A stretch of 64,000 nt of DNA from Alitta virens (GCA_932294295.1 OW028573.1:17628155-17692154), one strand, 5' to 3'. Positions 8,625 to 22,551 are shown, numbered from the stretch's first letter. The notes: generated from the sequence alone by a model not told the origin. Numbers and translations: made by a program.

Positions 8625-10976
8625 TTTACCATTAAGTTATGATCAAGTTTGAACTATGCACCAAAACCCTAAAGTCTTAACAACGAGGTTCCGTTATTAT
8701 TATATAAGATACCCACATACACGACTCCAGCACCCCCCTCCCCCTTGCCAATCAAGATACCCTGCACTACCACCTCCCCCCCCCCCCCCTTCACCAAAAT
8801 GGCAAATTGTGCAACAATGGCGACTAATGTCATTGAAGTCGATAGCAGAAAAATGTGCCGAGATAATGTTTGTTTTCTTTGTGATGAGATGCTGCTGCAG
8901 AGGAATGCACTGATGAGCTGGCCAGATGGACACCTGTGATACCATTCTTCCCTCTGTTTACTAAAGTCTCTGTCAAATGAATAATGAGGACAGACTGTCA
9001 ATGACCTTTGCCTTTATCAACCAACAACCTTGACAAATTACACCAGAGTTTCTTTTCAAAGGCTTTACTAAGTCGATCAATTATCCTCATTTAACAGTGA
9101 CAGTGAAATATGGCCGACAGATTTTAGTCGGACTATATGCATTACAACAGAGAAACTGTTAAGAAAGTCAATACTGACATAGACAGACAAGGACCATCAA
9201 AGTAAGAGAAAACATTAAAGGGGATGATACAGACATTTAATGGGTCAGACAGACCTTGGTTCGTCCAAGGACAGACTGACGGAATACCACAATAGCACAA
9301 TGTCGGCAAATAGCTCACCATCCATACTCCCATGCAGTTTGACATGGATATTTATAACAGCCCAGTGCGGTAGTAGCGCGGCGCGGACCTGAGAGGCAAC
9401 ACCATGCATTGCACAACCTGCTGGGTCCATAATGATTTTTGCCAGTCAGGTGAAGTTGGCTCCCCGAATCTGGCTTCCTCGCAGCTCCCTCACAGCTCCC
9501 TGAAAATGTGAAGTTGGCTCCCTGGCCCCAGCTTAAAATTGCATGAGTAACTGCAGTTTACAGCTGTACCTGGTCCCAGTGCAGTTACTTGATCCATGAT
9601 AGTGACGTAAGAAACTTGCTTTCTTATGATCAGTTTGAAAAGCGTTCTATTGGTATAATAAGGCCAGCTACTTTTGATTGAGTAACTGCAGTTACCCACA
9701 CAGCTTTGCCTCACTTGTAATAAGTCAATGGAATTTTATGACCAACAACATGCTCTCTTTCATGATGACATTTCCTGAAAATATTAGCCCTGGAGATAAT
9801 ACATGAAAACTTTGAGTTTCATACATTACCTTTGATTAGGTTCTGCGTGACTGTACACCTTTTCTTAAGAGACTAAACCAATGCTATCAACTTTGGCTAC
9901 AGTAAAAATGAAAACCCTTGCTGTTTTGAAATCATTTTTGGTGAAAGCAAAATGGCAGTGTGTGACAAACCAACCTTTCAGAAAAAGCTTTGTCACATGT
10001 TTACCTGTGAAGATACTGAAGCAATTTCTTTGATTTCTGTCTTTTTTTCCATCCTATGATACACAAAGCAACTGTAGACAGAAACTGGTCACACTGGAGT
10101 GAATTCACTTTCCTGGGATCTTTAGCCCTTTTGGGTCAAGTTGTAAATAATAAATAATCTGGATTAATTCCCCCTGATAATTTCCACAAAAATAAGTTAG
10201 TCCAACATTTTGCATTTCTTTTGTGGTTGAGTGTATTGTATACACTGTCTACACGCAGTGGCTCAAATTAACATTTTTTCCTGCAAACTTTGCCTCAAAG
10301 AGCCAAATTGACAAAAGTCATCAATGGAACAACTGTTGGCATGTGAAATATTTTTTCATGAACTTCATTTCCTTGCTCGATATATTTGGCCAAGCAAAAA
10401 GTGCTTGGATATGTAATGATAAAGCCAGCCTGGTTTGTCAAAATACACTTTTGACAATAAATGGTGTTCTATTGTCTGAAGAACCATTTAGAGTGAACTT
10501 TCAACATTGTAAGTTGCCTGTAACAAGAGGTTTACCCCATTTCCCCCCACGTGACCGTCACTTGTCTGTATGTTCGGCCAGGATAAATACTAGGCAGGCT
10601 ATTCACATCACCTTGGTCTGCAATTTATGAAATAGAATAGAATTAAAATAGAATGGAATAGAATTATGGAACAATTTCCATGCTAATACTCCAGAGGGCG
10701 ACACAAGCTAGCACATCTCTAAATATCCCCTTCGCAACACAGAGGGAGCCAGGAGTCTCTTGCAAATAATCCCAAGAATACCATACCCCATTACCCCACC
10801 CCTCTGGGCTACATGCAGCTGGCCCTGTTCTCACTCATCAGGTGATTACAAAAAAAATACTATCTAAAATCAGTTGCTCGTGTCCAACATCATATATGCA
10901 TGTCTGTTGGTTTATTTATCTACAAATTCAGATTTCCCTAACTTCCAAATTGAGACTAGAAAAGCCAAAAACATAT
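8625..10976. other. Gene-free stretch between retrotransposon and tRNA
   Basis: No gene is recognised. It holds a C14 tract at 8776-8789, a short AATAGAATAG-type A-rich repeat at about 10630-10665, a CTCF-like partial match around 10687-10701, and otherwise unique AT-rich sequence. A CCTTTGAT TCF/LEF-type motif is at 9829-9836. Confidence 0.55.
10967..10971 (-). terminator. Pol III T5 terminator of tRNA-Glu
   Basis: Five T residues on the minus strand, 5 nt after the tRNA 3' end. Confidence 0.85.
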
Positions 10977-11048
10977 TTCCCAGACGGGGAATCGAACCCC
11001 GGCCGCGGCGGTGAGAGCGCCGAATCCTAACCACTAGACCACCTGGGA
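10977..11048 (-). tRNA. tRNA-Glu (CTC)
   Basis: This 72-nt tRNA decodes GAG. The minus strand begins TCCCAGGTGGTCTAG and closely matches animal tRNA-Glu(CTC). The acceptor stem TCCCAGG pairs with TCTGGGA (one G-T pair) and the discriminator is A at 10977. The anticodon loop is CTCTCAC (anticodon CTC) between CGGCG and CGCCG, and the T arm is CGGGG-TTCGATT-CCCCG. Internal Pol III boxes A and B are intact. A T5 terminator lies 5 nt past the 3' end (10967-10971 on the minus strand). No intron, and CCA is not encoded. It is unlikely to be a SINE head because it is undamaged and has its own terminator. Confidence 0.96.
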
Positions 11049-12378
11049 CACCTGAAAGAGACTGTTATGGAGTCAAAAAAATGTGTAACTCACCTGTGGT
11101 CTTTGTATTATTTGAACTTAATCCCACAAGCTTTGAAATCAATATTATTTATAAACTAAAAATCAGCTCATTGATAAAAACGCCAATTGTGGATAACTGC
11201 CAGAAAATCATTGGAGGAAATAACATCAATCAACCTCTTTATAAAAAAAATAAAATAAAATTAGAAGAACCATTTGAATAAATAATGCTTCCCTAATTAA
11301 CTCTTGACATCATAGTATGTAAATTATAGGCAATAAATACATCATTTTATCATCATTTAATTGGCTTATGAAGTAAACAGCAGATTATGAGATTAGTTTC
11401 CATAAAACCATCATTAAATTTACCGATTGATGCAAGGTTTTTTTATACTGTTTTATTTTTTTTTTCAATTGTTATAAAAAATGAAATGCTTGATTGTGCG
11501 CGCCAAAAGTACGGTGTTATTTTTGTATTTTTATTGCTGGGTTCATTTATAAGTCATAAGAGGTTGCAGGGTCATTCATTTCTATCAGGGATGCCTCAAT
11601 GGGGTCTGATGTCCCTTTTTATTATTTGCTCCATCGACAAATGATTTTAAAGATTCATATTCAGTAATGCCATTAATAAAACATGGTGGGTAGCATGAAA
11701 TGACCATGATACAAAGATGATGGATGTCTGGCAGTTGACGTGGGGTGCTTAGTCTGTCTCCCAGCATGCATCACGCCAGTTTACCCCTTCTGAAAAGACC
11801 CCCTCCACCATGCCAAGTCCACAATGCTCGCCCGCTAATCTATTACATTCTTTATGTCATGTGAAGCAAGATTTTTGTTCACTTTTACCAGTACCACGGG
11901 CAACGCGCATACACACTACATATTTTGCGGCTGCAATTGTAAAAGTCTGTTGCTTGAACAGGTCAGAAAAATCCCCCTATCGCACTGATTTTATTTTTGG
12001 AAGGAATAGCTGTTACATGACACCAAACGCATGTTAGGGACAATTACATTTAACATGTGCATGATATGAGCAATCACTGATTGCTAGTGTCAAATTTCTT
12101 CTCTTTTTTTTTCGCTCCCGTATTTATGTTTTTATGGTATGTCAACAAAAATACAAACAAAAAGTGTTGTTAAAATCGTGAAAAAAGATTATAGGTGCTA
12201 TAAAAACGTAGTTCACTGTCTGGTGCTCGCAATTTCATGGCTGATTGAACAGAATTACGCAGGTTACGCAACGCAGACATAAACAATTACTTTTAACTGA
12301 TGTTACGTATGCCAATTGACTGACTTCAATATTGATTTTGATTTTACACGGATAGATGAGTAGATTCAACCATTGAAT

Positions 12379-12611
12379 AAATAGATAGATAAATAGATAG
12401 ATAGTAGATAGTAGACAGATACTATTAGATAGATACTACTAGATAGATAGAAATATAGATGGATAGAAAGATGGATAGAAAGATAGACAGGTAGATAGAA
12501 ATATAGACAGGTAGATAGATAGGTAGATATGTAGATAGAAATATAGAAAGAAAGAAAGAAAGATAGATAGAAAAAGAAAGATAGATAGATAGAAAGGTAG
12601 ATAGATAGATA
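12379..12611. repeat. GATA/GAAA microsatellite
   Basis: About 230 bp of imperfect TAGA units with GAAA and GACA variants. Long open frames here are artefacts of the repeat. Confidence 0.95.
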
Positions 12612-15600
12612 TTGTCGTCAAACAATTCATTGAGTTTTGCATGTCCCTGGACACATTAAGAATAATTTGGTTGCATTAGACTCAAATGACGAGATATCAT
12701 CAGCCCTACAGTGCCCTCTATGCTGTGTCCACGTGCCGAAAGCTCGTCCACGCGAGAAGAGAACTTGGCACGAGTCTTCGCGTGATTCTCGGAGCAGACG
12801 AGAAAATCTTTTTTGTTAGCACAAAATCTTTCAGTCTTTCTTGTCAAAGGAGTTGTCGAAGCTGTCAGAATTGATCTCACAACTTCTAGAAGAAAATTCA
12901 CAGAAGGCTGAGTTGAATACTGAAGAAAACGTCTTTGAATATTTATACAATCTAGGCATAATAATTACATTTCATGCTTTGCTATATTCATCACTCGCGT
13001 ATCTGGCTGATAACAAGCAATATAAAAAGTGATTTCATTCAAAGTTATTAGACTTTATATATATAGTTTATGTTTAGCATTGATTTGCATATACCTATAT
13101 GCTAAATTTCTAGTAAATCAAATCACAAAAAGCATCATTTATTAAGTTTGGCCAAATCTGCTGTGTACAACATATTATATATTTATATGGTACACAATTG
13201 AATGAGAAGTTACAGCTTTTTCATAATTTTTTGGTCTCATCTTTGAGAGGCTGTGAACCAGGTTTCCCTTCAGGAGTTACAGATAAATGCTAGGTAGATG
13301 TATGATAAATTATTCAATGAAATAAACTCAAATTCCATTTTGTTTCAGCAGCCTCTAGATCTGTCTTTTTTACCTTTTTTTTTGCCCCCCTTTGATTTAA
13401 GTTTAGTGTCAGTTGTATTTGGTGCACATTCATTGGTATCTACTAAAGGGGAAGAATAGATAAACCGTATCTATAGTGCCATGGACAAGTCTTGTCTATC
13501 AACTTCTTAAGAACTTTCTGTGGAATGAGTTGTGGATTTGCAGGCCCAAGGAATGATTATCATAGCTAACATTGCACTTTATATTACACATATCTTATCG
13601 TAAACAGTCTGAAATAGACATATCACTCTTTGGTCAGGTGATTGAGTGGACGGGTCAGCAAGAGGTCAAGGCACAGCAAATAGACTCAGTTTCACGCAAA
13701 ATGTTGGAAAAGTCAGGCGAAAAAGCGCAATCTGAGAGAGTTAGCCAGAGTGTTTACATTGTTGGCGCATGCGCAGTGGAGCTGCACTGGCTTGGAGGGA
13801 AACTTTGAAACTTTTGAGAAGTTTGTGCTGGAAGTTTTGAGGAAAGACCAGCGCTGGCCGCGTCCTTTCTGAAACTTTTTTTAACCAATCCATCACCGTA
13901 AAAGCCGTCTAAATCAAACATTTAACTTCGTCAGCAGGTGTATGCTTAGTCAGAAAGGTAATTAGACGGCCAAAAGTCGTTGTGTTGTTAGGCTGCAATG
14001 TTGAAAGCGAAGCACTTGATCGGACTGAGTGGCACCTGTTTGGAGGGCAAAACCTTGGCTTGGCAGTAAGAAATCACTTGGCCGCTTTCTCAGGTTAATT
14101 TAGGACCTTTCACCTTGCAACAGACTGACTCTTGTGTAATATGCACATTAAATAAAAGCGTGGGCGCTGGCGAAACAAAGCGAAGCAAATGGTTGGACGT
14201 CTTGTATAAAAGACAGCAAACACTCAAAAAGAAAATGAAACCTGTTTAAACAGGCGTTGTTGTCAGTGGGGACCTGCCTAGTATTTGTCGTGGATGGTTG
14301 AAGCCTTTTTCATATGTTTGTTGGAGTATAATTCATGAGAGGGGCCCAGCAGCTGGCCACCCCAAGACCCCTTTTGCTAGCAATGCAAGTGTCCAGGTTG
14401 GTGCCCCCCAGGCCCAGCTCCTTGTAAGGCGAAATTTGTAGCCATTTGACACTTGATCCACTTCAAATGTGCTTTGTGCTAATGCATCCAGTCTGCATTG
14501 TCCAAGGCCCAATTGCCAAATGAAATAGAACGGGTGGGGCTGGCATGTTGCTGGCAAGACCTAACAGGTGTCGGGGCCACCTCCACAGATTGGCCTTTCA
14601 TTACAGACCCATTAACATTATCAACATCCATGTTACCTTATCAACTTGTATTTAGCAATAAAGCAGAGTGCATTACGCAAGAGAGTGCCCTTTTTTCACT
14701 CCAGCAAAAGCTGGGTAGGTGTGGCAAAAGGCCTGCCCCCTGCTGGACACCATGTGGAGTCTAAATGCTCCACTCACCATGCAATGTGCATTTTGCTTGA
14801 TTTTACTTTCACTGAACAGATAAAAGGCAAAACAGGACCCCAGGCATATACTTGGGACACGCCCCTGATGCAGCCACTTTCTGTCACTCACGAAATGACG
14901 CAACAATTAAATCAAATCACCCTGCTGAGGTGGGGTATTTGGAGCGTCATTCTGTGGAGCCTTGCTGCTCCTTAGAACCCCCACCTCAACCCCTTGCACA
15001 TTCGCTATAGAAAAAAGAATCCAGCTTCAAATTAGGTTAACTGTAAAATCAATTTGGCTTTTTTTAGTTTTCCTGTGCATGGCGGTTGATTGCAATATAA
15101 CGAAAATAACAAACTTAAATTTTTTATATATATTGAAAAAAAGAAAGAAAGAGAAGAAGAAAAATAAAATGAATGAATGAATAAAAAGAAGAAGAAGAAA
15201 AAAAAAAGAATCAAATTTGCATTGAGTTAAATCATATGTTTACCAGCTTTTTCGAATGATATATAGCTCGTAAAGTTTGTAAATAAAATGGTGTAAAGAA
15301 CTTTAATATCATGAGTTATATAAATGAACATTTGATATGTGTGCACAGAAGATGCCACATCTTTTGTTCATAAAAACATATTTTAATTCCTTCATTTAAT
15401 TTTATCATAACCTGCATGTTAAAACTTGGTCCCGAGTTCCAATACACATTTCGACCCCTACTAGTCCCCTAGCCTACAGGCACATCCTTTTGGAACCCTA
15501 TTACATTGCCATTAAGGACAACATTAAACGTAATATGGCGTAACGGCCATGTACGACCTTTGGAGGGCAAGGTCACAGATTTAGAGGTCACAGGATAAAG

Positions 15601-15670
15601 TCAATATGGTTGATGATGGGATTTGTATTATGTTGACTTTCTATGGGCGTTGGGACAGGTGGATATATGA

Positions 15671-15699
15671 AAGGTATTACAAGGTATTACAAGGTATTA
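15671..15699. repeat. 10-bp tandem repeat
   Basis: Three head-to-tail copies of AAGGTATTAC, the last imperfect. Confidence 0.85.
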
Positions 15700-15984
15700 T
15701 TACAGCATTAGCATGTGAAAATACGTAATGACTGCCTCAGGATATCTCAGCAGTGCCTCAAAGGCGTTCATCCTCATGAGTAAAGCCATATACAGATAAA
15801 CCTACACAAAAGCATACTTGTATTGTAGATAATCCCATGTACAGAGGGAAAGTTAGCTGTATAAGGAAGTATCCTGATATTAAGGGAAACATTAGCTGTA
15901 TAAGGGGGTATACCGATTTAAAAAAATCTATATATAATAATGAAAATAAAATTCTGAGGCATGGGATAAAAAGGTCATACCATA

Positions 15985-16080
15985 GGTTGATGCAGTATAT
16001 CCCTGACATACTCCCCCTCGACCAGTATATTCGCTATACTGAGTCTCGGGGCAGTATATCAAGGATATACTGCATTAACC
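15985..16080. repeat. 96-bp imperfect palindrome
   Basis: The outer arms GGTTGATGCAGTATATCC and GGATATACTGCATTAACC are inverted copies. The inner arms CAGTATA and TATACTG flank a short TTCGC centre at about 16032. The whole segment could fold into one long hairpin. It may be a small MITE-like element; no transposase or target duplication is evident. Confidence 0.8.
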
Positions 16081-19000
16081 CATAACCTTTCATGATTTAA
16101 ACGAGTCTTTTAAATTTTGTAAAAATCTGTATACATTTTGCCGAATACAGCTGTACGATAATTGGTGTCAGGCATAATGTCAAAGTCAAATGTATTTATT
16201 TAAATACATTACAAATTAAGGGAAAAATAAATCTTTGTCATAAAATGAGGTTCTTGATGAGTGGAATCATAGAAGGGCTTGTGATGCCTTCGGGAGATAA
16301 GAATTTATAAATGATTTTGTGAGGGAAGCTTTTGGAATTAATGGACAAATAATGGCACAGAACAACTAGATGTACCCATGGGAAAATTTCAGATGCCTTT
16401 TGTGCAAATTTTTGGTATAAAAATGATGTGACTCACATTAAAATGGAACTGTTGGCTAAACATGACACATTTTTAAAAGATCAGAGCAAATCGCACCACA
16501 CCGTGAATCGTGCCACTAGAAAAATCCGTTATAATTGATCTATCAAAAATTGATTGATTATGCATCGTTGAAGTTATAATAACATTTAACACAATACAGG
16601 AGGTAACAGAGGCTCTAGCAAGATCTATAAACCTGCATAAAGCTACATGTGTTTTCAAGCTTATTTTGACCTTTGTGTGCGGAAGAGAACTCGAAGTAAA
16701 ATAGACCTTTAGTGTCTTTTAAAGGTCATCATAACAGGGGCAATACTCATACATATTTTCCATGCATGGTTTCTTTATTTTGGCCACCTGACAGAACTTT
16801 GCAAACTGTTCTTTGCACCAGTTTGACTCATGGGTGTGTGTGCCAATGTGACGTAAAAGCACTGTTAGAGATGGTCCTAACATTTGTTAATTCACTCCCC
16901 TCTTTCTTTCAATCTTTCAGTCTTTTCTTTCTGTCCGTTATTTCTTTCTTCCCACTTTTTCTGTCTTTGCCAGATGCAACACTCAACAACCCATACATTT
17001 CGTGTCACTTAAGTTTTACGATTCTTCAACACAAAACAGATTACCCCAATGTCACCTCTACATTGAACCCTCAGAAAATTGCCAGATTTTTTTGTTTCTT
17101 CATTTTTTTTTTAAACAAAATTGTCGAACTATCATCTTCCAAAATATTCTGCCCAGAGCAAGACGCTGTGGTTTCAGTCATTGGTGGGCTTCCAGAAAGA
17201 AAAAAAAGGTGGCGACAATGCCTTCCAGGAAACCATCATCTAATCAAACACAAGGACTACAAATTAGCCAGAAACTGTGTCAATTTACAGCTGCCATCAA
17301 ACTAAAATTACAATGGATTTTTTTAAAGTATGACTACCTATACCTTCAATATAGGCTTGCATGCATAGAGATAAGTGGTACAGTAACTTGAATTCTCAAC
17401 ATAATCAAGTAAGTACATGTATATATTTCTAGCAAGCATGTACCAAACATTCATTATTATGTATAGAATCAAACACTGTGCCTACACATGTGTTAGCACT
17501 GGTAATTGTTTAACAAAGTACAATGTATCTCGCTAACAAAAGCATCTGTACTGCCCAGTTATCCCTGCTAGACTGGAAGTTCCTGTGCTATCAAAGATGT
17601 CTTTGCGGATGGTAGTGGGAAGTACTGGGTTGCGCCTGATGAATGGTGTCGGCCAAACATCATACAGACTTCAAAAACGTTTGACCTTGAGGTCACTGAA
17701 GCCATGCAGCTGGAACCACGACGAAGGTCATTAATTAGTGAGCAACTGAGATTAAACAATAAACTGACATCTATGTCTAGATGGAAACATTTACCAACAT
17801 ATTTCTTAATGGAAACATTTGCAAAGTATATCAAGACGCCTGCTGGTGTCAACATAATGGCCAGCGAAATGAACTTCTTGTAATTTTGATTATATCGGCT
17901 GCACTTTCAAAGTGGAAACATTGTACAGCTGTATATCATCAGAAATGTTTGCGCTATTTTTAGCGCCATGAAAGTATCCAGCATTCCTGGCTTCAATAAC
18001 AATTTCGCCAAAACCAATAGAGTAAGTCCATCAAGGGGGACGCCCATAAATTCCATGAAACCTGCATCTAACTGGCTTCCAAAATTGTGTTGGCTAAAAT
18101 GACCTTTGAATAGACAACATAAACAACTTTCACTGGAGTTTTCAAACTGGTGGAACATGGGGTGTCTGGGACTGAGGAGAAAACGTTATTTTATGAGAGG
18201 TTGAAAGGGGGCCGGACAAAGCGGGTATTTAGGATGACAAATTGCTGTGTTGGGTTGTGTTGGGGGGACGGCTGATGTCTTCATTGGGGTAACGGGACTT
18301 GTTTGACAGACATCGGTCGTCTCCTAGCAGGGCTGTGTCTGCAGCCCTCACATCCATCATCATAGCTATTCTCTTGGCTATTCAACAACTGAATGGCCAG
18401 CGCCCCTGTCTTCCAGCACACCTCACTGGCACAATGGCATCCCCAGCCCCCGCCACATTACCCCTGTCAGACATAGGGGGTGCTTAACAAGCGTGCCATG
18501 ACTTTATTTCACGCTGTCATATATGAAGGCAACGGCGTCATGCGGAAATGTAGCCGTTTCAAGCCCCAGGCAGCTAGCTCTAGCTTACACCGTTTCACAT
18601 CTGCTTACTTGATTGTTTATTTGCTTTGTTGCTTGTTTAGTTGCATGCTTACTTGCATGATGCATGTCTAATAATCATAACACGTACTTATTATTACTTA
18701 GCCTGAAGCATATTTCCACACATTTCCCACCGCCTTACTGCCAGAAATGTCATATCGTCACTTGCCATGCAACAATTAAGGTCGTAACACTCCCATCGAC
18801 GTAATCATGGACATTCTTTGCTAGTTTACCTAGTAAAACAAAATATAATTAAGAAATCTTTTCTTAAAAATATCAGAAAAATAGATTTATATTTTTTGTT
18901 AGTTTAGGCAATTTTTCTGAATTGCCTGCATGCCAGAACAAGAATTGCATAAACTCAGCACATGAACATCTTAATATTCTGTAATTTATTTGTTAGACCT

Positions 19001-19190
19001 TTAATACCATAAGCCAGCCCATAGACTATAAGAGAAATTGATTAATTTACTTTAAATGAGTAAATGAGCAAAACATGTACATAATGAGGTGACGACAGTG
19101 TTAAAAGCAAAATTTTTTGTTTTGTGGTAATTGCAAATGTATACCTCAGCTTTGCCTACTGCAGAAATTATGTAATTGAGAAATCAACCT

Positions 19191-19228
19191 TATCTTATCT
19201 TATCTTGTCTTGTCTCGTCTTGTCTTGA
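19191..19228. repeat. TCTTA/TCTTG pentanucleotide repeat
   Basis: Short imperfect run of TATCT and TGTCT units. Confidence 0.85.
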
Positions 19229-20060
19229 CTGTTCTTGTTTTGTCTGTTAGATAGTCTTGAAGGCTCCACATACAAATAGGGAATAAAAACTAATATTCAA
19301 AACATAATTTCGATAAACGGTTGTATAGAAAAAATAAATTGCTTTCGGTTTTACAATCAAGTTTGTGTTGCTTCATGTAGACGTTTTTCTTCTTTTTCTG
19401 ATCGTGCAGTGACTGGCAACATATTTCTTAAAGAAAAAAAGAAAAAAAAAGCGGCGTTTGAATTCCCATGGTTGACTTGACCTTTTCCTGGAGAAAAATC
19501 TTCGACCACCAAAATGATAAAAAATGTTTAGATGTCAGATTTCTGAGTGTTTGTGGGTAATTTTTGCGCACTTTTGATCTCCTATTTTCAATTGCCTTAT
19601 TACTGGCAGTATTCCAGAATGTTTCCCTACAAGAGCTTGAATCATCAGATAATTCTTTTCTAGTCATTAACTCCAAATAGGAATTATACTACAAATATAT
19701 ATTCCGTACTTAATGAATGCAAGAAAAGTAAGATTGTCAACTCAGACGATTTTTCGTGTTCCAAAATAATTTAGCCACTGTAAATTATAAGTTCTCATTG
19801 CTGTGCTTCAGCAGAGTCCGATTCTATACGTTAGGGCATAACACAATGAACTCTATAGACTGTCAGAGCTACAATTACCAAACCAAAAGTTAACTCTGAC
19901 TAATATTAATTTTACCTTTCATCCGAGACTGGTCTGGTGTGAACTATGCATTTTAACAAAAACTTATGCCATTGAATCCGCATTTTATTAACATTCTGTA
20001 TCACAAACGTCACATATTATATAAATGTACATATGATCCAATGTTGTACATTTTCTAATT

Positions 20061-20216
20061 GTGCCCAGTTGCGGCAACACATTTACTTTAATCTGCCCAG
20101 TTGCGGCAACACATTTACTTTAATCTGCCCAGTTGCTGCAACACATTTACTTTAATCTGCCCAGTTGCTGCAACACATTTACTTTAATCCGACCAGTTGC
20201 GGCAACACATTTAAGT
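20061..20216. repeat. 32-bp tandem repeat, nearly five copies
   Basis: Units start at about 20061, 20093, 20125, 20157 and 20189. Each contains CCCAGTTGCGGCAACACATT or its GCTG variant. Copies differ by one or two bases; the last is diverged. Units are head to tail without spacers, so this is not a CRISPR array. Confidence 0.93.
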
Positions 20217-22319
20217 TAAACTGCATGATTTGCAACATTTGATTATAACATAATACAGCCAAAATTTTATCGCAGCATATTAAAAGTTTAACATTTCCGT
20301 ATTTATGATGATGCAATTACAGGACTTAATGAGAAATAAGGTCATGACCAAGAATCAATGCAAAAAAATAAAATAATAATAATAAAATAACATTAAAAAA
20401 ATCCCTTCCGAATAACAGGGTTAGGGGTTTTTTTTTGTATGAAGCAATTTAGTTAAATCGCTTTGCTCCAATAAAGTAACCGAGTCAATAAAAATTATTG
20501 TCTTTTTAGAATGAAACAACACAGATTCAATACATGTAAAATCGAAATTAACTGATGTTTTGATTTTAGAGAATAGAAAAAATCGAATAAAACAAATCAT
20601 GGATCTACTTTTTGAAGTATCCGGAGTACCCAAAAATAAAAATTAACGTTTTCAATGCGTATAGCCACATTACTGTGTCTATAACTTATAATGAAGATTG
20701 TAATATTTTGACTATGATGGACGTGGAACATGAAACATCATTCATTCTTAAGTTGTTGTGAGATAATACGGTTGTTCATAACTGTTTTAAGGCTAATTGG
20801 TATTGACAGTATTTAAATGACTTAAGTTTTGCCGTCTAATCTACCGGGTACTAAAGATGAAACTTAAGAGCAAAACAATTACTGGCTGTATATTATCAAT
20901 ACACTTGCGGATGTATAGAAGAGCAATTCAGAAATACAATGTATATTACAATGTATACGACAAAGGTATTAACAACGCAAAATGGCAATTTGATTACATG
21001 GCAATACTAAACTGATATATAACATGGTATAACTTTAAACAATCAATTCACAGTTTGAATTGCACGATTTTAAAGAAAACATATATTTTTAAAGTCACAT
21101 CACCAAATGATAAGCAAGACAACTTTGAAAATACCTGTCAATAACAGAAGATGGTAAAAGTCCATGTTCACAGGAACCATGTCTAGAGAAAACTGAACAC
21201 AGGCTGGGAAATGCTGCTAAAACCCATTGGTCATGGCAATTTTCTTACAATATTTTCTTTTGAAGAAATCATAAATTTCATTCAGCGATTATTATGAGAC
21301 AGGGTGAAGAACACCTGTGTATTTATGTTGACAAGGTGGGTGTATAGGGGGCGTTGGTGGGCTGTCCTTTTACCCCCTGGACTGGTCATTGTGTCCAGCA
21401 TAAAACACCCCTCTGCAATGTGATTCCAGAGATACAATCTCTACAATCTCTAAATACAAAGCATATTCATGGGATATAGGAGACACTGTCACTAGAGATC
21501 TAGCTGGCTATCTTGTAGATTTTGTATTGGTCTTGTACACCCAAAAGGCCCTCTTTTTGGTCCTTTCTTATCTCAGGACACCATGGCAATTAAAGCACAG
21601 ATGCTCATTCACCTGCCTCTAGTGGTAGCATTTCTTTACCAAAGTCTCCAGTAACTTCAGTGTGGCTACTATGCCAATGCAGTGAATTCAATGGGCACCA
21701 TTGTGTCCAAAGCATTGCTATAGTCAAGAAAGTTCATGTTTCAAACTTGTTTTGATGGCACAGCATGTAAGATCTCTGTGTGATGGACAATGACATGTCA
21801 GATCATGTCAAAATCCTTCTCAAACATGCATGGCCCCGTCAGGTCGCTTATACTGTGACATCTGTTTGTGTTCACGGAAATTCCAAATCTTTTAATAATA
21901 TTTCGCATGTCATTCAAGTACTTTTGAAGTCAAGATGAGAGTCGGGAAACTGAAAGGCAAATAAGTTGCTTTTAAATTAAGTCAAATGGCTGCCAAGGAC
22001 CCGGGCAGTTGTGGTCCAGAATTAATGACAAGGTTTTGAGATGATTTGCGTCATTATGGAAGTGGATAACAGAGGGTCCTTCAGACTTAACTGGCCACGT
22101 GTGATTATGCTGCTGACAATTATTGACTCAAGCCAAGCAAATTGACAACTGATGATTAAACATGACACTGCCATTAGCCAGCCCCTGGATCAAAGAAACC
22201 ATTCTCTTCTCATCCCTCATTTCCAGCCGGAGCCAATTTTTCAATTTCAATGATACCTCATGAAAAGAAACTTTTCATTTCATTCAAAAGAGAAACGATT
22301 TGGTGTTAATGTGTCATGA

Positions 22320-22551
22320 TGGCAGCTGGGTGGTCCGGTGGTTCAGGCATTGACCAGATCATCTAGAGGTCCAGTATTAGATTCTCCAAATAAGCACTCT
22401 TTGTGGGTTTATTTAGTGTTGAAAGATATGCATTGAGATGTTAAATGCCCTGTAATTGATGTCTATGCTGGAGCAAGTAAAATACCCCATCCATGAAGTA
22501 AACGTGTAGCATGATGCGCACTCCAAATCTTATCAATTCGCAAGACAAAAA
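22320..22551 (+). mobile_element. tRNA-derived SINE copy (family 1)
   Basis: A degenerate tRNA-like head (TGGTCCGGTGGTTCAGGCATTG; later TAGATTCTCC as a weak box B) is followed by a body. By eye the body aligns with the inverted copy at 44553-44750, for example GCTGGAGCAAGTAAAAT against GCTGGGAAAATAAAAT, and GTGTAGCAT in both. The copy is decayed. Confidence 0.6.

Larger units (their letters stand above)
11049..15984. other. Gene-free stretch right of tRNA
   Basis: No gene is recognised. It holds the second GATA array (12379-12611), a 14/15 CTCF-type match at 14732-14746, GAAA/GAAG-rich runs near 15135-15210, and a 10-bp tandem repeat at 15671-15699. Two diverged copies of a unit containing TTAGCTGTATAAGG lie near 15850 and 15890. 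The patch at about 13600-14300 is of balanced composition and could be regulatory. Confidence 0.5.
16081..22319. other. Gene-free AT-rich stretch
   Basis: No gene is recognised. It holds a TCTTG/TCTTA repeat (about 19191-19228), a 32-bp tandem array (20061-20216) and one ACCATCCGCA motif (17604-17613, minus). The sequence at 18900-21100 is AT-rich and mostly featureless. The patch at about 21900-22320 has mixed composition. Confidence 0.5.

Noticed and set aside
12425..12654. Ser/Tyr/Leu-rich frames over the GATA array
   Set aside because: These are translations of a microsatellite; the same happens at 26758-26859.
12841..13032. Short + frame with helical, charged sequence
   Set aside because: It is only about 60 codons, matches nothing and lacks a good splice or start context.
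20061..20216. Possible CRISPR array
   Set aside because: The units are contiguous with no unique spacers, and the genome is eukaryotic.
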